Shown: positions 1 through 8,557 of the stretch, one piece after another
Numbering within the stretch: the stretch's first letter is position 1
How the letters are laid out: each line of letters starts with the position of its first letter
Assembly (NCBI GenBank): GCA_046292465.1
Contig: JBKBRB010000001.1
Coordinates: 62,001-126,000, forward strand
Direction of reading: 5' to 3'
DNA length: 64,000 nt
Source: JANWWM01 sp046292465
Lineage (GTDB): Bacteria > Bacteroidota > Chlorobiia > Chlorobiales > Thermochlorobacteraceae
Program-made: the position numbers and the translations under genes
The notes under the pieces: generated by a model
Database searches by the model: none
Told to the model about the DNA's origin: nothing
The model's input: only the letters and a program-made list of their open reading frames with translations

Positions 1-150
1 ATCAGAAAAGGCATTTCGCTTATCGGACACGGTGATGTATTGCTCGTAGCCGGCAAAGGGCACGAAGCCTATCAAGAAATTCAAGGCGTCAAGTATCCTT
101 TTGACGATAGAGCCGTCATAAGAAACATTTTTGATGAAACGAACTCATGA
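1..150 (+). CDS. murE: MurE C-terminal end (UDP-MurNAc-tripeptide ligase), partial
   Basis: The frame is open from the window edge to a TGA at 148-150, giving the last 49 residues of a protein whose start lies outside. It contains GKGHEAYQEI followed by PFDDRAV, the C-terminal signature of MurE ligases, which add the third amino acid (meso-diaminopimelate or lysine) to UDP-MurNAc-L-Ala-D-Glu in the cytoplasm. The following murF gene starts within or just after its end, so both are in one transcript. The identity is clear despite the short visible part. Amino-acid specificity cannot be judged because the DNPR/DxxR region is outside the window. Confidence 0.9.
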   Translation: MRKGISLIGHGDVLLVAGKGHEAYQEIQGVKYPFDDRAVIRNIFDETNS

Positions 151-160
151 CAACGAACTC

Positions 161-1573
161 ATGACACTAAGCAAAGACGATTTAGCGCGCGTCGGAAATC
201 TTGAAGCCGAAACCTTTGCAACGCGGGAAGAGGTGAAGGTTACGACCGATTCACGCACCGTGCAGAGCGGAGAAATTTTCGTCGCACTCAAAGGCGAAAC
301 GCACGATGGGCATGAGTTCGTCAAATCTGCATTAGAAAAAGGGGCGACGCTTTGCATCGTTGATAAGCAGTGGCGAGAGGTGAATAGAGAAGTGAAAGGA
401 AATTTCTTGGTTGTTTCCGACACGCTGTTCGCTTTGCAAGAATTAGCAAGGATTTACAGGCGAAAGTTTTTGATTCCGATTGTCGCAATTGGTGGAAATA
501 GTGGAAAGACAACCACGAAGGAAATGACAGCACACGTCTTGCGCTCAACGTTCAAGACACACGCAACACAAGGCAATTTCAACAATCACATTGGTGTGCC
601 GCTCACGCTCTTTGGACTGCGAAGCGAGACGGAAATTGCCGTGATTGAAATGGGAATGAATCACGCGGGCGAAATGACGCGCCTCTGCCAAATCGCTGAA
701 CCAACGCACGCGCTTATTACAAACATCGGCAAGGCGCACATTGAGTTCTTTGACAAGATTGATGCTGTTGCAGAAGCCGAAGGCGAACTCTTTGATTGGA
801 TAGCAATGCACGGCGGAACCGCATTTGTCAATGCCGATGACGAGTGGGTGCTCAAACAATCGGAAGGCATTATGCAACGCTTGTTTTATGGAACAACGAA
901 ACAAGAGCAAATCGCGCTCGATGTGTTTGCGGAATTTTTGGAGAGTGATGCGTTAGGCTGTCCGAAGTTCCTTGTAAGCACAGGCGAAACGAGCGAGGAA
1001 ATTTCGCTGAAAATTTCAGGTCGGCATAATGTTCAAAACGCGCTTGTAGCGGTTGCGGTTGGGCTGAATTTCGGCGTATCGCTTTCGCGCATTAAAGAGG
1101 CATTAGAAAGTTTTGAAATCAACCCTGCTTTGAAGCGAATGAGCGTTTGCATTGAAAGCGATGTGGTGTTGATGAACGACACTTACAACGCTAATCCTGA
1201 ATCGATGCGTGCAGGATTGAATGCGCTCAAAGAGGTGAAGAACAAGGGAAAAAAAATTGCGGTCTTAGGCGATATGCTCGAGCTCGGCGCGCTTTCCAAA
1301 AAGGAGCATGAAGAACTTGGCAAGTTTATCGCAACGCTCAATCTCGATATGCTTTTTGGCTACGGAAACGAAATGAAGAAAACGATTGAAGCGGCAAGCG
1401 CGGGCATGAAAAAACACTTTGATGATAAAGCCGACCTCGCCAAACTGCTTGTGGAATCAATCTCGGCAGGCGATGCGATTTTATTCAAAGGCTCACGCGG
1501 AATGAAGATGGAGACAGTGTTTGAAGAAATTAAAACGCATTTACAAAAGCGGCTAATAAACCATGCGCCCTAA
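161..1573 (+). CDS. murF: MurF, UDP-MurNAc-tripeptide--D-Ala-D-Ala ligase
   Basis: MurF adds D-Ala-D-Ala to UDP-MurNAc-tripeptide, the last cytoplasmic step of the precursor pentapeptide. The ATP-binding loop GNSGKTTTKE lies near residues 110-119. It is followed by the Mur ligase central-domain motif VIEMGMNHAGEM and the C-terminal NDTYNANPESM and LGDMLELG motifs. At about 470 residues it has normal length. I chose the ATG at 161 (MTLSKDDLARV). An in-frame ATG at 134 would overlap murE and add nine residues, and neither start has a clear ribosome-binding site. It sits between murE and mraY in the cell-wall cluster. Confidence 0.95.
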   Translation: MTLSKDDLARVGNLEAETFATREEVKVTTDSRTVQSGEIFVALKGETHDGHEFVKSALEKGATLCIVDKQWREVNREVKGNFLVVSDTLFALQELARIYRRKFLIPIVAIGGNSGKTTTKEMTAHVLRSTFKTHATQGNFNNHIGVPLTLFGLRSETEIAVIEMGMNHAGEMTRLCQIAEPTHALITNIGKAHIEFFDKIDAVAEAEGELFDWIAMHGGTAFVNADDEWVLKQSEGIMQRLFYGTTKQEQIALDVFAEFLESDALGCPKFLVSTGETSEEISLKISGRHNVQNALVAVAVGLNFGVSLSRIKEALESFEINPALKRMSVCIESDVVLMNDTYNANPESMRAGLNALKEVKNKGKKIAVLGDMLELGALSKKEHEELGKFIATLNLDMLFGYGNEMKKTIEAASAGMKKHFDDKADLAKLLVESISAGDAILFKGSRGMKMETVFEEIKTHLQKRLINHAP

Positions 1574-1603
1574 ACACAGCGCGACCTAACAAACAAGAGC
1601 ATA

Positions 1604-2710
1604 TTGCTTTACTACTTACTTAAATATCTCGGCGAAACGTATCAAATCACTTGGCTTCGGCTGGTGGATTATATCTCGTTTCGGGCGTTAGCGGCGGCGG
1701 TTACAGCATTGCTCATTGCGTTGATATTCGGAGAGCGCATCATTGCTTACTTGAAAACAAAAGTCATTGAGCCGATAAAAGAAGAAGCACCGAAAGAGCA
1801 TCGGAAAAAAGTCGGGATTCCGTCAATGGGCGGCTCAATTATTCTGCTTTCCATCTTCGGCGCATCGCTCTTGTGGTCAAAACTCGCAAGTCCGTTTGCA
1901 TGGCTGATTCTGCTTGCGGTGGCGTGGATGGGCATCATCGGGTTTATTGATGATTACTTGAAAGTGATTAAGAAAGTCAAAGGCGGATTATCGGAGCGAT
2001 ATAAACTGTTTGGTCAAGTTACGCTCGGATTAGCGATTGGGATTTACACCGTCTTAGACCCAAAACTTTCTGCGTTGCTTTCAAACACGACGGTGCCGTT
2101 CTTTAAAAATTTGACTGTCGATTATGGCTACTGGTATATCCCTGTGTGCGTGTTCATTGTGGCGGCGGTGTCGAATGCGGTAAACCTGACGGACGGACTT
2201 GACGGGCTTGCGGCGGGCTGTTCAGCGATTACGCTCATCGCGCTTGCAGGCTTTGCCTACCTGACAGGCAACGCCAAGTTCGCCAAGTATTTGAACATCG
2301 TCTATATCGAGGGCGCAGGTGAAGTGGCGATTATTGCGCTTGCGATTGCGGCGGCATGTATTGGCTTCCTATGGTTTAACGCGCACCCTGCGCAAGTGTT
2401 TATGGGCGATACAGGCTCGCTGGCGATTGGCGGTGCGATAGCCGTGATTGCGCTTCTCATCAAGAAAGAATTGCAACTGCCGGTGATTGCAGGAATTTTT
2501 CTCATTGAAACGCTCTCGGTGATTATTCAACGCTATTGGTTCAAGTTCACGCGTTGGAAGTATGGAGAAGGTCGGCGAGTGTTCAAGATGGCACCGCTGC
2601 ATCATCACTTTCAGATGTTGGGGTGGCAAGAAGAAAAAATCGTGATTCGGTTTTGGATTCTGACGCTTGTGTTTGTTACGGCAAGTTTAATCAGTTTGAA
2701 ATTGCGCTAA
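1604..2710 (+). CDS. mraY: MraY, phospho-MurNAc-pentapeptide translocase
   Basis: MraY transfers phospho-MurNAc-pentapeptide from UDP to undecaprenyl phosphate, making lipid I at the inner membrane. The protein has 368 residues and about ten hydrophobic segments. Family motifs are visible: GFIDDYLKV, NLTDGLDGLAAG, FMGDTGSLAIGG and the terminal HHHFQMLGW. The start is TTG at 1604, since it gives the expected N-terminus MLYYLL and no better start fits. The stop TAA overlaps the ATG of murD by one base, indicating translational coupling. Confidence 0.95.
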   Translation: MLYYLLKYLGETYQITWLRLVDYISFRALAAAVTALLIALIFGERIIAYLKTKVIEPIKEEAPKEHRKKVGIPSMGGSIILLSIFGASLLWSKLASPFAWLILLAVAWMGIIGFIDDYLKVIKKVKGGLSERYKLFGQVTLGLAIGIYTVLDPKLSALLSNTTVPFFKNLTVDYGYWYIPVCVFIVAAVSNAVNLTDGLDGLAAGCSAITLIALAGFAYLTGNAKFAKYLNIVYIEGAGEVAIIALAIAAACIGFLWFNAHPAQVFMGDTGSLAIGGAIAVIALLIKKELQLPVIAGIFLIETLSVIIQRYWFKFTRWKYGEGRRVFKMAPLHHHFQMLGWQEEKIVIRFWILTLVFVTASLISLKLR

Positions 2711-4113
2711 TGAAAGTTCAAGAGATACATCAAAAGCGCGTAACGGTTATCGGTGGAAAGCGAAGCGGAATTTCAGCGGCAATGTTGCTCAAAAAACATG
2801 GTGCGAAAGTGTTCTTGACCGAGCGAGAAGCAATGGATAAACGGTTCATTGAAAAATTGGAGCGAAACAAAATCGACTTTGAGGCAAGCGGGCACACGGA
2901 GCGCGTCTTCGAGTGCGATTTTGCGGTCATTAGTCCGGGCGTGCCAAGCAATGCGCCGATTGTCAAACGATTAGAGGCGGCAAATGTGCCGGTCTATTCT
3001 GAAATCGAGATGTCGTCATGGTTTTGCAAGGCGCGCATTGTTGCCATAACAGGCACAGACGGAAAGACGACAACGACGGCACTGACGCACAAAATTTTCG
3101 AGCGCGACGGAAAAGAGAAGGGCTATCGTGCGTTTGCGGTCGGCAATATCGGTGTGCCATTTGCGGATTATGTCGAGGAAATGTCGGAGCGCGATGTGGC
3201 GGTGGTAGAAACAAGCAGTTTTCAACTTGACCACTGTTTCACATACAAGCCGAAAGTTGCAGTGATTACCAACATCACGCCTGACCATTTAGACCGATAC
3301 GACAACGACTTTCGCAAGTATGCCCGTGCAAAGTATCGCATCTATCAAGCGCAAGATGAAAACGATGTGCTGGTGGTCAATATCGATAATGCAGAATTAC
3401 AGCGTCAGTTTTCAGACAAAGAAGTTTTGAAATCGCTCAAGCCGAAGTTGGTGCGAATGAGTTTAGAAAAAAACCTAAGCAAAAAATATGAAGCGTGTGC
3501 TTTTCTCGATGGCGAGTGGCTCACGATAAAGTTTAACGGAGAGAAAGAAAGGATAATGAAAAAAGAAGAGGTTATCGGGCGCGTTCATTTTCGCGGCACA
3601 CACAACGTCTACAATTCGCTTGCGGCGGCGGTCGCGGCGCGTGCCTTAGAAGTCAAAAAGGAAATGATTCGCGAAAGTATCATGACCTTTGAGGGAGTCG
3701 AGCATCGAATTGAGTTTGTGCGTGAAGTCGATGGAGTGCAGTTCATCAACGATTCAAAAGCGACAACGGTCAACGCGCTTTGGTATGCGCTCGATACCAT
3801 TAACGCACCGATTGTGCTCATCGCAGGCGGACGCGACAAAGGCAACGATTACAGCAAAGTCAAACCGCTTGTCAAAGAGAAAGTCAAAATGATTGTCGCT
3901 ATTGGCGAATCAAAAGAAAAAATCGTGGAAACTTTCAGCGATGTAACAAAGGTCGCCAAAGCCGAAACGATGGAAGAGGCAGTGCGACTGGCGCGACGCG
4001 AAGCCAAACAAGGCGAAACCGTTTTGCTCTCGCCTGCATGTGCCAGCTTCGACATGTTCGCCAACTTCGAAGAGCGCGGCGAAACCTTCAAACGCTTGGT
4101 CGGAAATTTGTAA
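2710..4113 (+). CDS. murD: MurD, UDP-MurNAc-L-alanine--D-glutamate ligase
   Basis: MurD adds D-glutamate to UDP-MurNAc-L-Ala. The 467-residue product shows an N-terminal Rossmann-like segment (VIGGKRSGISAA), the P-loop AITGTDGKTTTTAL near residue 110, NITPDHLDRY in the central domain, and FINDSKATTVNA in the C-terminal domain. The start at 2710 overlaps the mraY stop (taATG). The same frame stays open upstream inside mraY, but that is a chance extension. The 191 bases after the stop, before ftsW, hold short direct repeats listed separately. Confidence 0.95.
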   Translation: MKVQEIHQKRVTVIGGKRSGISAAMLLKKHGAKVFLTEREAMDKRFIEKLERNKIDFEASGHTERVFECDFAVISPGVPSNAPIVKRLEAANVPVYSEIEMSSWFCKARIVAITGTDGKTTTTALTHKIFERDGKEKGYRAFAVGNIGVPFADYVEEMSERDVAVVETSSFQLDHCFTYKPKVAVITNITPDHLDRYDNDFRKYARAKYRIYQAQDENDVLVVNIDNAELQRQFSDKEVLKSLKPKLVRMSLEKNLSKKYEACAFLDGEWLTIKFNGEKERIMKKEEVIGRVHFRGTHNVYNSLAAAVAARALEVKKEMIRESIMTFEGVEHRIEFVREVDGVQFINDSKATTVNALWYALDTINAPIVLIAGGRDKGNDYSKVKPLVKEKVKMIVAIGESKEKIVETFSDVTKVAKAETMEEAVRLARREAKQGETVLLSPACASFDMFANFEERGETFKRLVGNL

Positions 4114-4210
4114 TTGAGGCGTCAGCCGAAAACAAGGCAACTAAGGCGTCAGCCGAAAACGAGTTCTGTTCTTTCTTTTTGTTCTTTGCTATGTCTTCAA
4201 ATTGTGATGC
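4113..4210 (-). repeat. candidate dispersed intergenic element, copy 1
   Basis: Read on the minus strand, this spacer begins with GCATCACAATTTGAAG (4210-4195), then GTTTTCG, GTTGCCTT and CGCCT blocks. The same ordered blocks occur on the minus strand upstream of ftsK (about 25600-25684), and the 16-base block is identical in both. Both copies are non-coding. This was an eye comparison only; whether it is a genome-wide repeat family is unknown. Confidence 0.35.
4117..4160. repeat. 17-bp direct repeat, two copies, 27-bp period
   Basis: The 17 bases AGGCGTCAGCCGAAAAC occur exactly at 4117-4133 and again at 4144-4160, just after the murD stop. The ten bases between them are unrelated. Two copies with so short a spacer do not make a CRISPR array. 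They lie inside the candidate dispersed element described here. Confidence 0.75.
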
Positions 4211-4304
4211 TTCCCGATGCGGTGCGGCGCAATCCGTCCGCGTCGGGATATAATTATCAAGCACATAAAAAATAGGCAAACGAAAATCAAACGACGAACA
4301 ACAC

Positions 4305-5609
4305 ATGAACGGTGGATTCATCATTGACCATACAGAGCCGAAACCCTTGCAAAATCAAGGGAATGGCGGCGGCATTGATGAAACGAGCGTTCTCGGAAAA
4401 CTTGCCGAAGGCAACATCATTCCAAAAAAGACATTTGAAAGTCTCGCGGGAAAATTGCTCTTGCTCTTGGTGGTTCTGCTCATGTGCATCGGCGTGTTGG
4501 TGGTGTATAGTAGCGGTGCAGGTTGGGGCGCGAAAAAATTTCACAATGAAGAGTATTTCCTTTGGCGGCAGCTGTTGTTTGTGGTCTTGGGCTTAGGCGT
4601 CATCTTCATGGTCGGCGCAATGGATTACAAACTCTTCAAAAAATTTAGCAAGGCAATTTTGGTGGTGAGTGCGGCGCTGCTCGCAATGCTTTTAGCAATG
4701 AAAGCCGTCGGCGCGATTGACGGCGCGGCACGATGGATTGGCTATGGACGATTCAAGTTTCAAGCGTCGGACTTGGCGAAATACGCGCTCATTATGCACT
4801 TGGCAACGATGATTACCGAAAAGAAATCGCACATCAAAGATTTATATCGTGCTTACTATCCAATGATAACGGTAGTGTTTGGAATCGCAGGACTCGTCGC
4901 GCTTGAACCAAATTTCAGCACGGCGACAGTGATTGTAGGCATCTGCTTTATCGTGCTCTTTCTCGGCGGCGTGGATTTGAAACACCTTGCGCTCACGGCG
5001 TTGGCATTTGTGCCTGTGGCGGCGGCGTTTGCGATTGCCGCGCCTTATCGCATGGCGCGACTGCTCACCTTCGTCGGCGAAGGTTCAGATAAAGCAAGTT
5101 ATCAAATTGAACAAGCCTTGATTGGGCTTGGCAACGGCGGAATTTTCGGACTCGGTCCTGGCGCAAGCAAACAGCGCGAACTCTTTCTGCCCGCATCTTA
5201 CAACGATTTCATTTTCGCCGTCTTAGGTGAAGAATATGGATTCATTGGCGCAACGCTCATCATTCTGCTCTTCGTCGGCGTCATCATTTGCGGCGTAATG
5301 ATTGCACGAAATGCGATGGACGATTACGGCAAGTATCTTGCTTACGGCGTTACGGTTGCAATCGGCGTTTATGCTTTCGTCAACGCGGCGGTTGCGTGCC
5401 ACCTCGTTCCGACGACGGGATTGCCCATGCCTTTCGTCAGTTACGGTGGAAGCGCGGCACTCTTTAACGCCTTCGGCGTGGGCTTGCTCATTAGCATCTC
5501 GCGAGAAAAGAAACGGCAGGAAAAGAAAAAAGCCGCAAGCGCAGAAATGAACGTTGAAGACAGCGAAAGCAAAAGCAGTGTGAAACAGGCAACCGATTTA
5601 TTGATGTGA
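4305..5609 (+). CDS. ftsW: FtsW, septal peptidoglycan polymerase (SEDS family)
   Basis: FtsW is a SEDS-family glycosyltransferase that polymerises lipid II at the division septum. The 434-residue product has a polar N-terminus of about 45 residues, then about ten membrane segments. It carries the SEDS motifs DGAARWIGYGRFKFQASDLAK, GLGPGASKQRELFLPASYNDFIFAV and PTTGLPMPFVSYGGSA (the first two shown in slightly extended form), ending in a basic cytoplasmic tail. It follows murD after 191 bases. Its stop overlaps the GTG start of murG by four bases. Position within the division cluster favours FtsW over its paralogue RodA. Confidence 0.93.
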   Translation: MNGGFIIDHTEPKPLQNQGNGGGIDETSVLGKLAEGNIIPKKTFESLAGKLLLLLVVLLMCIGVLVVYSSGAGWGAKKFHNEEYFLWRQLLFVVLGLGVIFMVGAMDYKLFKKFSKAILVVSAALLAMLLAMKAVGAIDGAARWIGYGRFKFQASDLAKYALIMHLATMITEKKSHIKDLYRAYYPMITVVFGIAGLVALEPNFSTATVIVGICFIVLFLGGVDLKHLALTALAFVPVAAAFAIAAPYRMARLLTFVGEGSDKASYQIEQALIGLGNGGIFGLGPGASKQRELFLPASYNDFIFAVLGEEYGFIGATLIILLFVGVIICGVMIARNAMDDYGKYLAYGVTVAIGVYAFVNAAVACHLVPTTGLPMPFVSYGGSAALFNAFGVGLLISISREKKRQEKKKAASAEMNVEDSESKSSVKQATDLLM

Positions 5610-6715
5610 AAGTTTTGCTGACAGGTGGCGGCACAGGCGGGCATTTGTTTCCAGCAATCGCGATTGCCGAAGAAATTTTACGGCAGAAGCCCGAAGCCAA
5701 AATTGCCTTTGCAGGCACAGAGCGCGGCATTGAAGCGACCGAAGTTCCAAAGCGAAATTTCACGCTTCACTTGATTTCAGCCGTCGCCTTCAAGCGAGGT
5801 TACTCATTAAAATCGCTCTTTGAAAATTTGAAGTTTCCGTTTCGCTTGATGGAAAGCATCGACGAAGCAAAAGAGTTGCTCGAGCAAGAAGAGCCTGACG
5901 TGGTGATTGGAACTGGTGGGTTTGTGAGTTTTCCTGTCGTGTGGGCGGCGCAAGACTTCGGCATTCCAACCTTGATTCAAGAACAAAACGCAAAGCCGGG
6001 TTGGGCAACGCGCTGGCTGGCGGCGCGCGCCGACGAAGTGCATCTCACATTTGAAAGTTCGCGACGGTATTTCTCGAAGCGCGTGCCGTGCGTCATGACA
6101 GGCAACCCAACACGACGCTTTGAACTCGTTTCGCCCGAAGAAGCGCGACCTTTTTTCAAGGTGAATCCAACGCGAAAAACCTTGCTCGTCTTTGGCGGCA
6201 GTTTGGGCGCGCGAAGCCTGAACACGGCGATTGAAAAGCGACTCGATGACTTGCTCACGCGCGTCAATGTGATATGGCAAATTGGCAAAACCGATTACGA
6301 AGCCGTTGCCTTGCGTGTTCAGCCAAAAGAAAATTTGTGGTTCAGCGCGTTCATTGACCGAATGGACTTGGCATACTCGGCGGCGGATTTAGTGCTCTGC
6401 CGTGCGGGCGCATCAACGATTGCTGAACTGACCAACATCGGCATGGCGTCGGTGCTTGTGCCGTATCCTTTCGCGGCGGATAATCATCAATACTTCAACG
6501 CCAAAGCCTTGTCGGAAAAAGGTGCGGCGGTCTTGATTCCGAATGATGAAATCAGTAGCGACGAATCTTACAAAAAAATTCTCGCGCTCCTTGAAGACGA
6601 CGCAAAGCGAAACGCGATGAAAGAAGTGGCAAAAACACTCGGCAAGCCAAACGCCGCAAAAGAAATCGCCGAAAGTGCGATACGGCTCGCAAGTCAAAAA
6701 ATGGTAGAGCAATGA
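5606..6715 (+). CDS. murG: MurG, lipid II-forming GlcNAc transferase
   Basis: MurG transfers GlcNAc from UDP-GlcNAc to lipid I at the inner face of the membrane, giving lipid II. The 369-residue protein opens with the glycine-rich loop LLTGGGTGGHLFPAIAIAE. It has IGTGGFVSFPV and QEQNAKPG in the N domain, and GGSLGARSLN and the nucleotide-binding CRAGASTIAEL in the C domain. The start is GTG at 5606 within a GTGA overlap with ftsW; no other start keeps the glycine-rich loop so near the N-terminus. Its stop overlaps murC in an ATGA arrangement. Confidence 0.95.
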   Translation: MKVLLTGGGTGGHLFPAIAIAEEILRQKPEAKIAFAGTERGIEATEVPKRNFTLHLISAVAFKRGYSLKSLFENLKFPFRLMESIDEAKELLEQEEPDVVIGTGGFVSFPVVWAAQDFGIPTLIQEQNAKPGWATRWLAARADEVHLTFESSRRYFSKRVPCVMTGNPTRRFELVSPEEARPFFKVNPTRKTLLVFGGSLGARSLNTAIEKRLDDLLTRVNVIWQIGKTDYEAVALRVQPKENLWFSAFIDRMDLAYSAADLVLCRAGASTIAELTNIGMASVLVPYPFAADNHQYFNAKALSEKGAAVLIPNDEISSDESYKKILALLEDDAKRNAMKEVAKTLGKPNAAKEIAESAIRLASQKMVEQ

Positions 6716-8133
6716 TGAAACGACTCAAACAAGGACTGCTCGGCAGAATCAGGCACATTCACCTTGTCGGCATTGGCGGCGCGGGCATGAGCGCGATTGC
6801 CGAAGTCTTGCTCAACAATGGCTTGAAAGTGAGCGGCTCAGATTTGAACGCCAGCGATGTAACCGACCGATTAAGAGAGCGCGGCGCGATAATTACAATC
6901 GGACACGATGCGCAAAACATCGACGGTGCAGAAGTCGTCGCACACTCTTCGGCGGTGCGCGTTGATGAAAATCCTGAAACGCGTCAAGCAATCAAGTTAG
7001 GAGTGCCTGTCGTTAAGCGCGATGAACTCTTGGGCGAAATCATGCGGCGAAAAGCAGGCATTTGTGTAGCAGGCACGCACGGAAAAACAACGACAACAAC
7101 GATGATTGCCACAATGCTTGCCGAAGCCAATCTCGAGCCGACGGCACTCATCGGTGGCGTTTCCGATTACTTTTTGAGCCTCGGTTCAGGTGGAAGCGCG
7201 CTCGTCGGCGATGGCGACTTGATGGTGATTGAAGCCGATGAATACGACCGAACCTTTTTGAAACTGACGCCAACGATTGCCGTGATGACCACGCTCGAAG
7301 CCGAACACTTGGACATCTACAAGGATATTGATGATTTGAAGCAAGCCTTCACAGAATTTGGAAACAAAGTGCCGTTTTATGGCGCAGTCGTTCTTTGCAA
7401 TGATGAAGAAAACTTGCGTGCGATTCGTCCGAACTTGAAGCGCAAGACGATAACCTACGGACTCAATGCTGATGCAGAGTTTCAGGCGATTGAGATCGAG
7501 CAAGCGCAAACGTCTTTGAAGTTCAAAGTTATGTGGCGCGGTCAATCCGTTGGAATTGTCGGCATTGAAGCGGCAGGCATTCACAATGTCAAGAATGCGC
7601 TTGCGGCAATCGCTGTTGGCTTTGAAATCGGATTGAGTTTTGAGGACATTCGGCGGGGATTGGCAAAGTTCAAAAGCGTGCGTCGGCGGTTTCAGGTTCG
7701 ATTTGAGCACGGAGAACATGCGCCGATGGTCGTTGATGATTATGCGCATCACCCGACCGAAGTTCGTGCGACGCTTGAAGCGGCAAAGCGCGGATTCAAG
7801 TCGCGAAAAGTGATAGCCGTTTTTCAGCCGCACCTTTACTCGCGCACGCGAGATTTCGCGTCAGACTTTGCGTCGGCGTTAAGCCTTGCGGATAGGATTA
7901 TCATCACGGAAGTATATCCGTCGCGCGAAAAAGCCGAAGATTTCAAGGGCGTATCGAGTCGTTTAATTGCAGATAAAATTTCGGGCGCGATGGTCGTAGA
8001 AAAATCAAACTTGCTCACGGTGCTGAATAGCGAGGTCAAAAGCAACGAACTTGTGGTGATGATGGGCGCAGGCGACATCACAAAATGGGCGGAAAAATTT
8101 GCAGAAGGATTGGAGAAAAAATATGGCGGTTAA
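6712..8133 (+). CDS. murC: MurC, UDP-MurNAc--L-alanine ligase
   Basis: MurC adds the first amino acid, L-alanine, to UDP-MurNAc. The 473-residue product has the N-terminal motif HLVGIGGAGMSAIAE, the ATP loop GTHGKTTTTTM near residue 120, the DEYDRTFL segment, and the C-terminal DDYAHHPTEV and FQPHLYSRT motifs typical of MurC. Two adjacent ATG codons (6712, 6715) are possible starts; the first gives an ATGA overlap with murG. Its last 11 bases overlap the next gene, a retropepsin-like protein. Confidence 0.95.
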   Translation: MMKRLKQGLLGRIRHIHLVGIGGAGMSAIAEVLLNNGLKVSGSDLNASDVTDRLRERGAIITIGHDAQNIDGAEVVAHSSAVRVDENPETRQAIKLGVPVVKRDELLGEIMRRKAGICVAGTHGKTTTTTMIATMLAEANLEPTALIGGVSDYFLSLGSGGSALVGDGDLMVIEADEYDRTFLKLTPTIAVMTTLEAEHLDIYKDIDDLKQAFTEFGNKVPFYGAVVLCNDEENLRAIRPNLKRKTITYGLNADAEFQAIEIEQAQTSLKFKVMWRGQSVGIVGIEAAGIHNVKNALAAIAVGFEIGLSFEDIRRGLAKFKSVRRRFQVRFEHGEHAPMVVDDYAHHPTEVRATLEAAKRGFKSRKVIAVFQPHLYSRTRDFASDFASALSLADRIIITEVYPSREKAEDFKGVSSRLIADKISGAMVVEKSNLLTVLNSEVKSNELVVMMGAGDITKWAEKFAEGLEKKYGG

Positions 8134-8554
8134 GTTTCAGTTAGCATCGGCGCAGTTGCCGCTCATTCTTGTCAAAGTTGCTGTGTCGGGCAAGAAAACA
8201 CAGCGCGTGATTTCGGCGATACTCGACACAGGCGCAACGGGGTGTGTGATTGCACAAAGTTTGGCAACGGATTTAGACCTGCCGCACCTTGATGTGCCGA
8301 AGAAAGAAAAATCGGCGCACGGCATCGGCGGAGAAATAAAGGTCGAGTTCGTGAAAGTATGTGCGGTTTCGCTCGACGGAATTACGATGAAAAATGTCAA
8401 AACCGCCGTCATGGATTTAAGCGTGATTGAGCAACAATTCAAAGCCACAGGAGTTACGGCGAAGAAAAAAGTGGATATGATTTTAGGATACCCATTTTTC
8501 AAGGGGCGAAAACTAACGATAGACTATAAGCGCAAAACATTAAGCATTCAGTAA
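8123..8554 (+). CDS. retropepsin-like aspartic protease domain protein inside the mur cluster
   Basis: This 143-residue protein has the hallmarks of a single-domain, retroviral-type aspartic protease. It has the active-site triplet DTGA at residues 35-38 after a hydrophobic strand, a polar flap region (GIGGEI), and the second family motif ILGYPFF at about 120-126, then a short basic strand. Such proteins act as homodimers. No signal peptide or membrane segment is visible, so a cytoplasmic location is inferred. The ATG at 8123 overlaps the murC end by 11 bases, and the stop is three bases before murB, so it is co-expressed with cell-wall genes. Substrate and role are unknown. The fold assignment is fairly sure, protease activity less so. 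Confidence 0.82.
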   Translation: MAVKFQLASAQLPLILVKVAVSGKKTQRVISAILDTGATGCVIAQSLATDLDLPHLDVPKKEKSAHGIGGEIKVEFVKVCAVSLDGITMKNVKTAVMDLSVIEQQFKATGVTAKKKVDMILGYPFFKGRKLTIDYKRKTLSIQ

Positions 8555-8557
8555 GCA

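Noticed and set aside
2536..2709. Upstream extension of murD into mraY
   Set aside because: The extra 58 residues are unlike any MurD; the ATG at 2710 overlaps the mraY stop as in other coupled genes of the cluster.
4117..4160. CRISPR-like repeats
   Set aside because: Only two 17-bp copies with a 10-base spacer, no cas genes in the window.
7186..7833. A 215-codon open frame antisense to murC
   Set aside because: It mirrors the murC reading frame, has no family motifs or ribosome-binding site, and murC is certain here.
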